From NCBI GenBank assembly GCA_015680685.1, contig MNCI01000900.1, positions 412,087-476,086 on the forward strand: DNA of 64,000 nt, given 5' to 3'. Source of the DNA: Gnetum montanum (taxonomy: Eukaryota; Streptophyta; Gnetopsida; Gnetales; Gnetaceae). Under the pieces are notes generated by a model. It saw only the letters and a list, made by a program, of their open reading frames with translations, searched no databases and had not been told where the DNA came from. The translations under genes and the position numbers were made by a program. Shown one piece after another: positions 22,970 through 34,148 of this stretch. Within the stretch, counting starts at the first letter, position 1. Each line of letters starts with the position of its first letter.

Positions 22970-24276
22970 TCACACAGAAGATGTCACAAGATCTTGACTT
23001 TAGAAAGAAGTAAAAATTTCTTTATCAGGCCAAATACTTCATGGAAATCAACAAACGCCTCTACAAGGTGTGCATCAATGGCCTAATTCATTGGTGTGTC
23101 CTTGATGAAGATTAACTACGCACTCTCTAGGATGCTCACAAAGGACCTTGTAGAGGCCACTATGCATGGAGATGCATGGTCATAAAAATACTAATGGTAG
23201 GATACTATTGGCCTATAATATTTAAGGATGCCCACCATTTTATCTAATCTTTTTAATGTTGTCAATGAGATGGTGGGATGATCACTCAAATAGAAGATCC
23301 TCAATAGTGGATTCAACCATTGGAGCCCTTTAACATATGGGACATTGACTTCATGGGTCCCATCACATCCATGTCCAATGACTACTGCACGAAATGGGCT
23401 GAAGTAATAGCTATTGCTAATTGTACATCATTCTCTACTACTAGATTTATACAACAAAATGTTGTAAATAGGTTTGGTGTGCCATGTGTACTAATTTTTG
23501 ACAATGGAACTCATTTCATAGGTCCCACCTTTAGAAAGTTGATGNAAATGGAACTCATTTCATAGGTCCCACCTTTAGAAAGTTGATGCAACACTTGGAG
23601 TTGAATATAAATTAAAAAGATCCTATCACCCCTAAGCCAATGGTCAAGCAGAGGTAACCAATAGGGAGATCACAAAAATCCTAACAAGGACCATCAGAAA
23701 ATGTAGGAAATATTGGAGTACAAAACTTAATGATTTCCTCTAGGCCTACCATTCGACATGGAAACTTTATATTGGCTATTCTTCCTACAAGTTAGTGTAA
23801 GGAAAACTTCAAATGCTCCTTATTTAATCCAAGCTCCGTACACTCTAAACAACATGTGATCTAAATCTTGATCTAAGTTTAGCACAAAAAGACAAATTGA
23901 TCAATCTCAATGTGTTAGATGAAAATCAATTGGTGGCCCTATCTTTGAATGAGTTTAACAAGGCATTTAAGAAGAAACTTCATGACCTAAGAATATGGAA
24001 GGTAAAACCTCAACTAGGAGAGAAGGTTCTTTATTGGAATCCCACATATGTACCCTAGAAGACCAAATTCCAAACATTGTGAGAGGAACCTTATATAATT
24101 GATCAAACCTTTTTCTATGAGGCCATGTTAATTTACAAACCTGAGAGTCCAAATAAAAAGTAGTTGTTCAACATCTAACAAGTGAAAACCTTTCCTAGAA
24201 CCAAGACAAGCTAGTGCAACTACCATCTTAATAGATGGAAAAACCGCATTCAAATTTTCAAATCTCCTCCTTCCAA
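22970..24276 (+). pseudogene. E2 integrase
   Basis: A zinc-binding-like start near 23140 (HKGPCRGHYA-type phrase) is followed by the catalytic core from 23330 (IWDIDFMGPI with the first D). FGVPCVLIFDNGTHFIGPTF carries the second D, and ANGQAEVTNREI at about 23640 carries the E. The C-terminal part (LGEKVLYWNP) is at about 24017. Stops and frameshifts break it. A single N at 23545 lies between two identical 42-base copies, which adds an artificial break. Confidence 0.8.
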
Positions 24277-24289
24277 CTTAGTCATGGGG
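24277..24289 (+). promoter_or_regulatory. polypurine-tract-like TTAGTCATGGGGG after E2 integrase
   Basis: Identical to the tract before the E1 3' LTR (10427-10439), but here it lies at the end of pol with no LTR after it. It may act as an additional plus-strand priming site or be a remnant of an internal duplication. Confidence 0.5.
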
Positions 24290-24607
24290 GATATGGCCAT
24301 CCATGCTAATAATCCATATGGCTTCTTAGTTTTTTCTATTTTTTGTTTTCCACATTTTTGATTGTACAAGTTATTTATTTTACAAATTTTTGATTTTCAA
24401 TTTCTTCCATTTTCCCCATTTTTTGCTTTGCACCATCGTCAGTATATTTGAATCTTTTTTGATTATTTTACACTTTCTTATATATTTTACCTTGTTTTAT
24501 TTTATTTTAATGTGAACTTTCATCATTTTTGCTAATAAAATTGTTTTATTACTCCAAGACACAATGCCACTATTGTTGTTTACTAATGATGGCTTGTGCT
24601 TAATGTT
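24290..24607 (+). other. E2 post-pol untranslated region, left part
   Basis: T-rich DNA equivalent to 8300-8480 of E1 (shared CTAATAAAATTG). Its last five bases, ATGTT (24603-24607), are the left target copy of E3. Confidence 0.65.
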
Positions 24608-26262
24608 TGTAGCGACCAAAAATGTTGATGGCTAGAATAGTCACATCGAGGGGTCTGTGACCACGATGTAGCCCTAACCTCACCCCTTTCTAAAGGGCTG
24701 TCATTGGAGGGGGAAAAAGGAGGTGAAGCACTCAAGCCAATCTTGTCAATCGAACTGGAACTTACAGAGTATTTCAACAACCGAGTGCTAGGGGTTTGCA
24801 TGGTATTTTCAGTGGTCCTAAGGCTCACTAAGCCCAAGAATAGCAAGGTTTCTTTGTGCAAAAATGATAGTGAAAGCATGAAAATGTGTGCAAAATAGTG
24901 AAAAATGCGAGTGCAATGGTAATTGCCAAAGAAAATGCTTGAAAATGCAAAGGAGTTTGAGACAGGAAGAATGGCACCTCCCTAAATGGGGGGGAGTCTA
25001 GAAATTTCAAAAGAGAGGTGAAGAGGTATGTAGTATATAGACAGGTATAGTAGGTAATGTAGTCATAGTCTCTAGGGTGTCTAGGTTATGAAAATTGATG
25101 TCTGCCATGATGTCTGTGCTTGCTACGTTGGCTGTTGCAGTGTCCTGCAGGTGGTGGTATGCTATGGTGTTGCCAAGGTGTTGAGTGCTCTATGGTGCAA
25201 GGTGCTCAATTTGGTTTAGGTTTGCCAACAAAATGTTTTAAAATGCCAACTGTTAAATGAAATTTCCAACCAAATTCCTTAAAATTCCAACCCCTAAAAT
25301 GTGAAACACAGGGGTAGTTATATGGTTAGGGTTGATGTAAAGTGTAGATTAGGTGCTACATAGCAGAGGGTAGTTGAGGCTATGTTGACCCAACTATGCT
25401 TCCACTAAAGAAATTGGTGCTATGCTCTGGTGTGCTCCAATGGACCCTAAGAGACCACCAAACTATGAATATGCTACCAATATTGCATGTGCTAGAGTTT
25501 AAAAGACCACAATGTACCTACAAATAGTGCAAAATAGTGTAGTTTGGAGGCTATGCTTTGAGACTATGCTCTCCCCTCTTTCAAGTGCAGTCGGGCATAG
25601 GTAAAATTTTGGGGCATAAGGGGATGCAAAAGAAATGAAAATTGCTTATCTTACTTGCTAGAGGAGTGTTAGAGTTGAGATGAAGGCTAGTGGTGAGCTC
25701 TAGAAGCTTTTGGAGCTATCTTGCATTGCTATGCTAGCTATGCTCTAGAGCGTAGCCCAACAGTTAGGAAAATTCTACAAAAATTGAACTCCAGTGTTGG
25801 CTATAGTCTGGAGCATAGCATTGATACTTAGAAAAAATTGGCAAAACTCATAGTCTTCATCTAGGCTATGTTGTCTACACTCTAGAGCATAGTAAGAGGA
25901 GTAGCCTCAAAAGTTAGAAAATATGCCAAAATGTTTCTTCCATGCTAAGCTAGCTTGACAACTTCTACTTGGACACTCAGGAAAAATGTTCATTAAAGTG
26001 TATGATGCATTGGCTATGCTCTAGAGCATAATAGGAAGAATGGGAGTGTAGCACAACACTTCAAAATTTTTTTTGCAACTACTATTAACACTACAAAAAT
26101 ATTGCAAATCTAGTTCTATGCTACATGTTATGCTAACTACACTCTAGAGCATAGTCCTAACAGTGGAAGAATGGGTCTAAAACTTGGAAATAATTTACCT
26201 TATGTTGACACTTAGACAAATTTTCCATTAAGGTGCTATTGCTTGAATTTGGTGTTGTTTCA
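24608..26262 (-). repeat. E3 LTR, left copy (3' in its own orientation)
   Basis: The plus strand runs TGTAGCGACCAAAAATGTTG to GGTGTTGTTTCA. The partner is 61955-63619. It contains five near-perfect 18-base palindromes of the form CTATGCTCTAGAGCATAG (see the separate entry). Confidence 0.9.
25738..26154. repeat. palindrome cluster in E3 LTR (CTATGCTCTAGAGCATAG)
   Basis: Copies at 25738-25755, 25801-25818, 25875-25892, 26014-26031 and 26137-26154 are each dyad-symmetric or nearly so. They are followed by a phrase like AGTTAGGAAAATT. The right LTR keeps versions at 63083-63100, 63145-63162 and a perfect 22-base palindrome at 63492-63513. Binding sites for a dimeric factor or hairpins are possible roles. 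Confidence 0.75.
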
Positions 26263-26281
26263 TTGATCCCTCTTTGTTGAC
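26263..26281 (-). promoter_or_regulatory. E3 polypurine tract
   Basis: On the element strand CAACAAAGAGGGATCAA precedes TGAAAC, the LTR start. E4 has the equivalent TCAACAAAGAGGGGCC at 57981-57996, in homologous surroundings. Confidence 0.75.
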
Positions 26282-27199
26282 ATTTGGAGGAGTGGCCTGA
26301 GAGACATCGACAAAGAACCTGAAACACCACAATAGGCACGACACCAACATTGATCATTGGTACCTAATCGGAGGACACTTCATTAGGCTCGAGAGTGCTA
26401 AAGGTAATAGATGTATGAAAATGGCTTGGGATAGCAAGGAAGGAATGAGATGAAAATAATGTATCATGTTGCAAGATGCAGAGTCAGCATGATTGACCAT
26501 GATCATGGCACTAGGGTGGCTTGTCACTGAAATGATGGCCTCTTGTCAAAATGCTTGTGAGAGAGTCATTAACCATAACACCAAAATGGATTTCCCATGA
26601 CATGTTGACCTCTAGTTAGAGTGCTTATGAGAACACCAATGCGAATTTAGGGTTGGATTGGTTTCCAAGTTGTAGCTTTGACAAATTTTTCTTAGGGACA
26701 TGTTTTACATTCATTTTCTTTTTTTTTCTTTTTTGAATTATTTCTTTTGCTTTTTTATTTTTTCTTTACAAAGTGCTAGTTGCAAGATTGTTATCATTGA
26801 GTGGACTGCATGCCACTCAATGTGCTTTTCTTAGAGGCAACCATGTTGCATTTGTAGGATAGGTGTTTCCTCCCTAAGATGAGTTGCGTTACATTTTCTT
26901 AGGCTTTAACTAGCCCATAGAGGCTCCTCATGGGACAAGATGCATTACATCCATTATGGATTCTATATTTGACTAAAAAAATAATGCCATGTGCATCAGA
27001 GAAGCTACAGAGAAGGTAGGAAAATGCAAGGTAAAGGGGTAAATGCAAGTAGGCTACAACAAGGTAATGGGGATGTGCACTCTCGAGTGGCTTGGCAAGT
27101 CCAACTAGGCACATTAGAGCAATGTTGTGAATTGCTACTAATATGAAACACATCTCTGAATGACCACCTCCAGGGCTTTTTCCTACAAACACAACATAG
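26282..27199. other. E3 region between polypurine tract and aORF2
   Basis: The part nearest the LTR (to about 26360) is homologous on the minus strand to 57890-57980 of E4, including a conserved VLCQCL/VLCRCL phrase. The rest holds a T-rich low-complexity stretch (26706-26770) and no recognised gene. Confidence 0.45.
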
Positions 27200-27785
27200 A
27201 GAAAACAAGAAAGCAACCACAAAATATGAGAGATAAGAGAAAATTGCTAGTTATGAGGGTGCTACAAGTGTCATGAGTGCTAGACCAGTTGCAAGAGATT
27301 GCAGTGCTAGAGTAGGAGGGCCAGTGCAGGTGCCATACCTAGAAGGTTGCAAAAGCTCTAGCAGCCACACTGAAAGTGAGCACCCGAAGGAGGCTAGCAA
27401 GGTGGCCAAGGGCGATGGCAATGCAAGTGCTCGAGGCTCCAGAAAAATGGCAAAGAGCCATGATGTTGAATGCACTTCCAAGCCTAGGCAATGGTGAGGG
27501 TTGGAGGATGGTAGCAAGATGGTTGGGCCATAGTACTACTAGTACTCTAGTGAGTGGTGCTAACGATGAGAGCTCCAACCAATAATGAAATACCCAAGGC
27601 CAGTAATTCTATTTGCATGGCTTGGGCTACTACTACTAGTCATGGTGGCAATAGCTCCAAAAGGTTAGCAAAATTCCTAAGGGCATCTCTAGAGGATCAA
27701 CAAAATTCTAGGGGTGGTAATGCTATAGATGTTCTAGAGGCCTCTTTCATAACAATGTGAACTCTATTTTGGAACTACAACACTC
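27200..27785 (+). pseudogene. aORF2 of E3, antisense to pol, unknown function
   Basis: Coding-like DNA on the strand opposite to E3 pol, between integrase and the 3' LTR. An open stretch at 27273-27497 contains EHPKEASKVAKGDGNASARG. A second, at 27554-27760, contains SSKRLAKFLRASLEDQQNSR. E4 has the counterpart on its own antisense strand (56598-57140), with MSTKEASSNDDASAQES and SSERLARCQMTSLEDQKDAR in the same order. Antisense extra genes in this position are known in Tat elements such as maize Grande. The product looks small, Ser/Lys-rich and without a recognisable domain. Confidence 0.55.
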
Positions 27786-27895
27786 CATCCTACCCTACCC
27801 ATGAGGTGTGGATAAATGACAAAGGATTGGAAGTATTTGCTCTTGCTTACCCATAGAACTATGCATGTTGAGCCATGTGTGATAAACTATGAACC

Positions 27896-28285
27896 CAATT
27901 TAAGATCCTAGTAGACCATGATGTGCTAGATTAGAGTCCTAGTAGACTGCTATGTGCTGGTTTAACATCATAGCGAATGATGGATGTTGTGGTAGTTTAA
28001 CATCATGATGCAAGGATGAGCTATGTTAGTTTAAGCATCATGGCGAACAAATGCTATGGGTGCCAATTTTAGCATCATGGTCCAAGGATGATCTATGCCA
28101 ATTTATAGTCATAGCAAACTCTGTTGTGGCAATTTAACATCATAGCAGATAGGTGTGCTAGTTTAACATCATAGCAGACGAGTGTTGTGGATGCCAGTTT
28201 AACATCGTAGCCCAAGGATGCTTTTTGTTAGTTTAATGTCATAGCATATCCTCTATGCTAGGTTATAGTCATAGCAAACTATTAC
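27896..28285 (-). repeat. E3 tandem array 3 (after integrase)
   Basis: About ten units of roughly 35-45 bases with the core, on the plus strand, GCTAGTTTAACATCATAGCA. On the element strand it resembles CTATGACNTTAAACTAGCAC, the same core as the array after the E4 integrase (56285-56605). Confidence 0.7.
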
Positions 28286-28289
28286 TTAC

Positions 28290-29450
28290 CTTGCTTTGTC
28301 ATTGATTTAGTGTTTCCTACTAGGCATAGTATAGCTTTAGGTATGAATGGTTGATTGAATTGGTGAACTCATTACCATCTAAATTAGCAAGCTTGAATGC
28401 CCCATTGTCATAAGCCTTGGTGACCAAGAAAGGCCCTTTCTAGTTGGCTAAGAATTTATCTATAGGTTCATGAATAGCCTTGAGGACTAAGTCCCCTCTC
28501 CTAATTTAGCATTAATGCTAATTTTGGTGTTTCTTTTGTCATTTCTTTTTGTGGTATCATTCGATGCAATCAAGCATCTGCATGCACTCCTACTCTATAG
28601 AATTGAGGTCAATGATTCTCAACTGATTGTTTTGAGCCTCATCAATGAAGCTCGAGAGGATCACGTAGAGTGATGGGACCTATAATTTAAGAGGAAAAAT
28701 TTCTTCAAACCCATATACAAGGCTACATGGCATCTTACCTATTATTGTTCTACACATTTTGTGGTAGGCCCATAGTGCCTAGACTAGTAGCTCATGCCAT
28801 CATCATTTGCCACTGCTAAGCATATTCTTTAGAAGGTTGATGATGACTTTGTTTATAGCCTTCACTTAGCCATTTTCCTATAGGCAATATGGTGATGAAA
28901 ATAAATGCTTAATGCCAAGGTGTTCACAAAAGGCTTTGGTTTCTACACTACTAAATTGTGGCCTATTATCTGTAACTATAGTCATGGTTAGAAAAAATTG
29001 GGTTACTATGTTATCAAGGATGAATTTGCAAACCTATTGCAATGATGTCTTCCTAAGGGGAATAGCTTCAACCCACTTGGTAAAGTATTCAACTATAGTT
29101 ATGATGAAGCTATGTCTTGTGGAAGACTTAGGCGTGATAGGTCATATGATATCCAACCCCTAGCATTGAAATGGCCATGTGATCTACGTGGTATGTAGTT
29201 CAGTATGTGGCAGATGCATTAAGTTTCCATGATGTTAATACACATCACATGCCTTTAACTTGGAAATGTAGTCATGATCCATGTAAGGCCAATAGTAACC
29301 TAAGTATATGATTTTTGATACTATTTCCCTGGGTGTTATGTGACCTTTGCATAGTCCCTTGTGGACTTGATCAATGATTGTTTGTGCTTCATTGTTGCTA
29401 ACACATGTTAATAGTATTCCATCGTAGGATCTATGACACAACATGTTATC
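28290..29450 (-). pseudogene. E3 integrase
   Basis: It reads from right to left. The zinc-binding start has HKGLCKGHITPREIVSKIIY and LGYYWPYM, then the core with a GLDII-like first strand, VTDNRPQFSSVETKAFCE (second D) at about 28960, and the C-terminal part (KGPFLVTKAYDNGAFKLANL) near 28400. It is homologous throughout to the E4 integrase (55080-56256). Several stops. Confidence 0.8.
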
Positions 29451-29639
29451 GTCTATGAGGACATACTGCCATGACCATTTTCACACTACATCCTTTTAGG
29501 TAGTGGTTAAGTGCTATGGAGGCTCACCCTATTGAAGGTATGCCTTAATGTTGTCGTACCATTCTTGTACGTGAGTCATGCTTGTCGTGGCTACAGATGC
29601 ATTGTTAGTGGTTTGTGTGATAGGCTCTATGCATTCTTC

Positions 29640-30030
29640 TATTGAAGCATGAAAGAGATGAAACATGTTAGGTGTAATGCCTAAAGCTAACATGGCTAAT
29701 GCATCAGCAATGGCGTTCTCCTTACAGGGAATATGTTGGATATCTACGATTGCAAACTACTTAAGAAAGTTCTTTGCTAAGTTATAGTAAGGTTGTAAGT
29801 GTTGTGCTTTGGAAGCATAAACCTCTATAACTTGGTTAACAACTAACTGTGAATCACATCGGATCACTAGGTTTTGGATTCCTAGGTTGCAAGCTACTAA
29901 GATGCCTCTAACGAGACCTTCGTACTCTACTACATTGTTGGTGCAAGGACATGCATAGTGATAAGCGAATGGTCAGATCTCCCTAGAGGGAAATATGATT
30001 ACAATAATGGCATTATCCCCTTGAGATGTT
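29640..30030 (-). pseudogene. E3 archaeal-type second RNase H
   Basis: Reading leftward, TNNVVEYEGLVRGILVACNL is followed by GIQNLVIRCDSQLVVNQV, then HIPCKENAIADALAMLA. The E, the D of CDSQ and the D of ADALA are candidate catalytic acids. This additional RNase H between the RT-linked RNase H and integrase separates Tat elements from Athila and other Ty3/gypsy groups. E4 has the same at 54600-54950. Confidence 0.75.
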
Positions 30031-30099
30031 GAAGCACCATAGAAGTGTAAGATTTCCTCAAAGTTGGTAGGAACTTGGCCTATAGTGCTAACAGGCTCA

Positions 30100-31735
30100 T
30101 TTGGAAATTCTAGATCTATCATTGCTTGATCATTTATTGGCAAAGTTGTGAGTTGTGCGGCTATTTATTGACCTTTAGTTGACACTTGTGCTATGTAGTG
30201 TAGGTCAAACTCTACTGTTATTTCTTTCTACCATGAAATTTGACTACTTTTATAAATGTTTATGATGATTACCCAGAGTACATTGCTTTTATAGATGATG
30301 TTTACCTAGTTGTGGAAAAGATAGTGCCTTCACTTCTTAAGTGAAAAAACTAAGGTGAGGCAATTCTTTTCCAAATCATTGTATTTTGCTTCATGGGCCA
30401 CTAATGCATGGATTAGATAGTATATAAGGACCTTTGAGCCATTGTCTTAATTTTGGCAAAGTAGAGAAGTGATGGACATGTCAGAGGTTGCAAGGCAGAT
30501 GTAAAATGGTTTATCTCCTTGTAGAGGGTAGACAATCAAAAGTTGAACCAGCTCTTTTTTAAGGTTGTCAAATGGCATTTGGTATCAAGGTTTTCACTCG
30601 AAGTGGATTACCTTTTAACCAAATGTTACAGTAGCTACAACTTATTAGTTAACTACGCAATAAACCTGTAAATGAATTGCAATCTACCTTATAACCCACA
30701 TAGCTCCTTAAGGTTAGCTAGTGGTGCTAAGTTGATAATGGCCTTAACCTTATCGAGGTCTACATGTATGCCTACTTCTAATACTACAAAACCTAGCATG
30801 CAACCTATCTTGATTCCAAAGACATACTTCTTAGGTTTTAACTTAAGTTCATGTCTAAGGTAGTGTTTGAGTACACGATCTATTTCATTTCCATGGTTGT
30901 CTGCTACCTTGGACTTAACTACTATGTCATCAACATAGTCATTGAGAAAATCTAGCAAACAATCATTGAAGATGTATGTCATAGCATGTTGATAGGCTAC
31001 TCCAGCGTTCTTTAGTCCAAAAGGCATTATTTTATAGCAAAATGTAGTACTAAGTTGGTGTTCTAGGTTGATCTAAATCTAGTTATAACTAGAGAACCCA
31101 TCTATGAAGGACAACAAGGCATGGCCAATCATAGTAGTAACCAATTGATCAATACTAGGCAATGGAAAATCATCTTTAATGGTTTCCTTATTTAGGTCTC
31201 AGAAGTATATATAAATGTGTATGATTTTTTTCTTGGGTACAACCATGATGTTGGAGACCTAGTCTATGTATTCAACTACTTGGATGAAACCAGCTTTATA
31301 AAGCTGGGTGATTTCATCATGGACTATCAATGCCACCTCATGCCTAACCTTGCTAGCTTTCTACTTAACTAGTTTTATGTGAGGATCAAGAATTATATTT
31401 TGTTGCACTATGTAAGGATCTAGGCCTGACATGTCTTCGTAAGACCATGCAAACATCTTGACATTATCATTGAGGACATTGGTACTGCTATGGGTATGTT
31501 GAGGCACTAACAAGGAACTAAGTTTTAGTATTTTTGCCTCACCACTAAGTGTTGTTACAAGGACTTCAATGAGGGGATCCCTGGTGATGTCACCTACCTT
31601 TAGATCTAGAGCTTTAACTAGATGGTTTGGCCAATTCAGTGACACATCTATGGATGTTATATGTTCATTAGGGGCTCTAGGCTCAAGATCTTGCCAAGTA
31701 TCTTGCAAAAAAACCAAAAAGAACATCAAGCCGCA
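30100..31735 (-). pseudogene. E3 reverse transcriptase and first RNase H
   Basis: The N-terminal part at 31729-31361 (SYEDMSGLDPYIVQQNIILD) precedes the fingers and palm. The stretch 31027-30689 is open: MPFGLKNAGVAYQHAMTYIF, then the catalytic NDYVDDIVVKSK, and GCMLGFVVLEVGIHVDLDKV. The first RNase H after 30600 is heavily decayed. An AG acceptor-like site (element strand TTTTTTTGCAAG, plus coordinates 31702-31713) precedes the N-terminal part, as in E4. Confidence 0.85.
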
Positions 31736-31834
31736 CCTATCTTAACTGAAGTCAAAATGTATGGAATAAAGAAAGAAATGCAATGAAAATTCTCCTAAGT
31801 GTGCAAATGTGGAGCTAGACAAGTAAGTGTGTGG

Positions 31835-31930
31835 CTAGTTTTAGGCCTTCATAGGCCATGGGCTGCCAATTTAAGGTCTTAGTAGATCATGGTTTGCTAG
31901 TTTAAGGTCATAATGGACCATGGTTTATGA
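31835..31930 (-). repeat. E3 tandem array 2 (between RT and aORF1)
   Basis: Two to three units of TTTGCTAGTTTAAGGTCATA type with GGACCATGG between them. On the element strand the core is CCTTAAACTAGCA. The counterpart in E4 is at 52485-52685. Confidence 0.65.
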
Positions 31931-34148
31931 AATATGCATTGGTTTAGGCAAGGTTGCAAGTTCTTGGAACATGGAGCTAGGTTGAGCATTCACTAGGTAT
32001 CCAAAAAAATTTAGAAATTTTTCTAAGTTTTGGGGCTACCATAAAAAGTGCAAAAATTTCTAACTATAGTTGCTACACTCATCCCTTGTGATGCTCGACC
32101 ACCTTGCTATGCTCAGAAAAAACTTGGAAATTTTGCCTAAGTGTGAAATGACATCTTGGTAGGTAGCGGATTTAATTACCCTAGGAGGGTATCTATGCAT
32201 GTTTCACCAAGAGTAAACTATCATTTTTCAAAGTGAAAACGAGAAGTTACAGAGTGTAGTGCAATTGGAGAAAGGAGTGGAAGCTAGAGTGTAGCAATCA
32301 AAGTGTGACATCTAGAGCATGATAGCTAGAGTGTAGTAGCCAACATGATGCGCCGAAGTGAACATCAACACCTCAAACTCATGAACATAAATGAGGGAGA
32401 GCAAGTATTGAGACATCTACCCTAGGCACACATGAAAGAATGGAGGGAGCTGCTATCCACCAAATACCTTGCTATGTTGTACCCTTTTCAATATTTTTTC
32501 TATGTTGTCTTTGCTTCCTTTTCTTTGCCTTGCATTAGGGTTTTGGGATTTGGAGTAGCTTACCTTGGCAAGGACCGACACCGACATGTCCACGATGGTT
32601 GCCATGGCTAGGAAGGGAGGACGTGTTTGTGGGTAGTGAGGGTTTTACTTTGCATATTCTTTCTCTTTTCTATGTTTTATGTGCACATTGTGTGGGCATG
32701 GATGATTGGGACATGACCAAGGAGTGTGCCTCTTAATCCACAGTGGTGGTAAGGTGTGGTTGCGTGTGGGGCAAGGGTTTCATCTTTTTTTTGACACTAT
32801 GCACTTTTTGGAATGGTGTTTCCATGGCTACATGGGACATGGAGAGAATCAAAAAAAATGAGGGCTTTAAGGCTGTAGTTAGGTCAAGGGGGGAAGGGAA
32901 AAAATAAGGGCTTTGTGGCTACTGCCAAGGCAGTTGTGACTTGGGAGTAAGGGATCATGGAACATACTTTTTCCCCTTCCTTTTTTTATTTGTGCATAGG
33001 AAGAAGGATGAAAAGGCAAGAACATGTTAGGATTTTGTTCCCCAATTTTTTTATCTTGATGGCTAGCGAGGACATGGGTTTGTGCAATGCTACAATTTTT
33101 CATGTGGCCATGATGCAAGCAGGGACAAGGGATAGAGGTTTATTAGGGTGGGGATGCAAAGGGGACAATTCATTTTGTTCCCATGACTATGTGGGTGGAG
33201 GAATCAGGGTTTGGTAGTAGGTTAGAGTGAATGGTGCAGCCACAGCCACAGTGGTCATGGTGGGGAAGCAAAGGGAAAGGAAGTACTATAATAGGCCATA
33301 GCCATGGCAAGCGCCTCAACACGTGATGCTAGAGTGTAACAGGGCTTGGTGGCATCATGAAGGGGGCATATTGCCTAGGGTGAGGGTGCAACATGGTGAT
33401 GGAAGTGGTAGTTAGTTTTCCTTCTGAAAATCCTCGGGTGCTTTAGGGCTACACTCCCAACCATTAGATTATTTTTTGATTTTTTCATGTTTTGAGGCTA
33501 GGCTCCTTAGGGAGGGTAGCCAATAGTTAGAAAAAAAATTCATGATTTTTTGGGGCCTATGCTCCCTAGGGAGCATAGCTAATAGTTAGAATATTTTTTG
33601 GTCATTTACCTAGGTTATGCTCTCAGGTAGGGGTAACCTAAAGTTAAAATTTTTCATGAACACCTTAGGCTATGTTGCCCAAAGTTAGAAAACAATTGAA
33701 AATTTTCGAAGTGTAAAGATGAAGAATTTGTTAAGTGTGAAAATAAAATGCCAAACACAGGAAGGCTAAGTGTGAGAATGTGAAATGCTAGAATGCCACC
33801 TATGAAACAAAATTCAAAGTGTACCTAAGCTTTGTCAAAAATGCCAAACTTGCAAACTAAACATGCCAAACTTCTAAAACATGCAAGATTGCTAAAACAT
33901 GCAAACATGTGAATATGAAGTGAAAAGCTAATGCTACATTAATGTTATACCCCAATAACCACCTAGGCATATCAAATGTATGTACTGATGTCCTATGCCC
34001 ACAAGGCCCGTAGGGCTTCCTAAGGATATATTTAATTATGCTACCCTATGCTAACTTTGCTAGTTTTGCTAAGTGAAATTTAGTGTGTTTTTGTGTATCC
34101 AATGCATATTAATCCTTTTTCTTTGTTTGTTTCTTTTGCAATTGCAAG
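31931..34148 (+). promoter_or_regulatory. upstream region of E3 aORF1, LTR-like in style
   Basis: No pol or gag homology. The stretch 33420-33680 carries the same kind of palindromes as the E3 LTR: a perfect 22-base one at 33557-33578 (CTATGCTCC... symmetric) and weaker ones near 33495 and 33615, each followed by AATAGTTAGAA. This is the promoter-side flank of aORF1. A first exon probably lies in this region, since exon 2 starts after an acceptor at 34147-34148. Confidence 0.5.

Noticed and set aside
24608-26262. E3 read as a plus-strand element with its 5' LTR on the left
   Set aside because: RT, integrase and gag of E3 read on the minus strand, and the polypurine tract lies next to the left LTR.
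27005-27222. Two overlapping minus-strand frames with hydrophobic segments
   Set aside because: They lie on the opposite strand to conserved aORF2-side sequence, share no motif with E4 and look like chance.
27896-28285. CRISPR-like array of repeats and spacers
   Set aside because: The units are imperfect, spacer length varies, the genome is a plant's, and the same core occurs at matching places in two retrotransposons.
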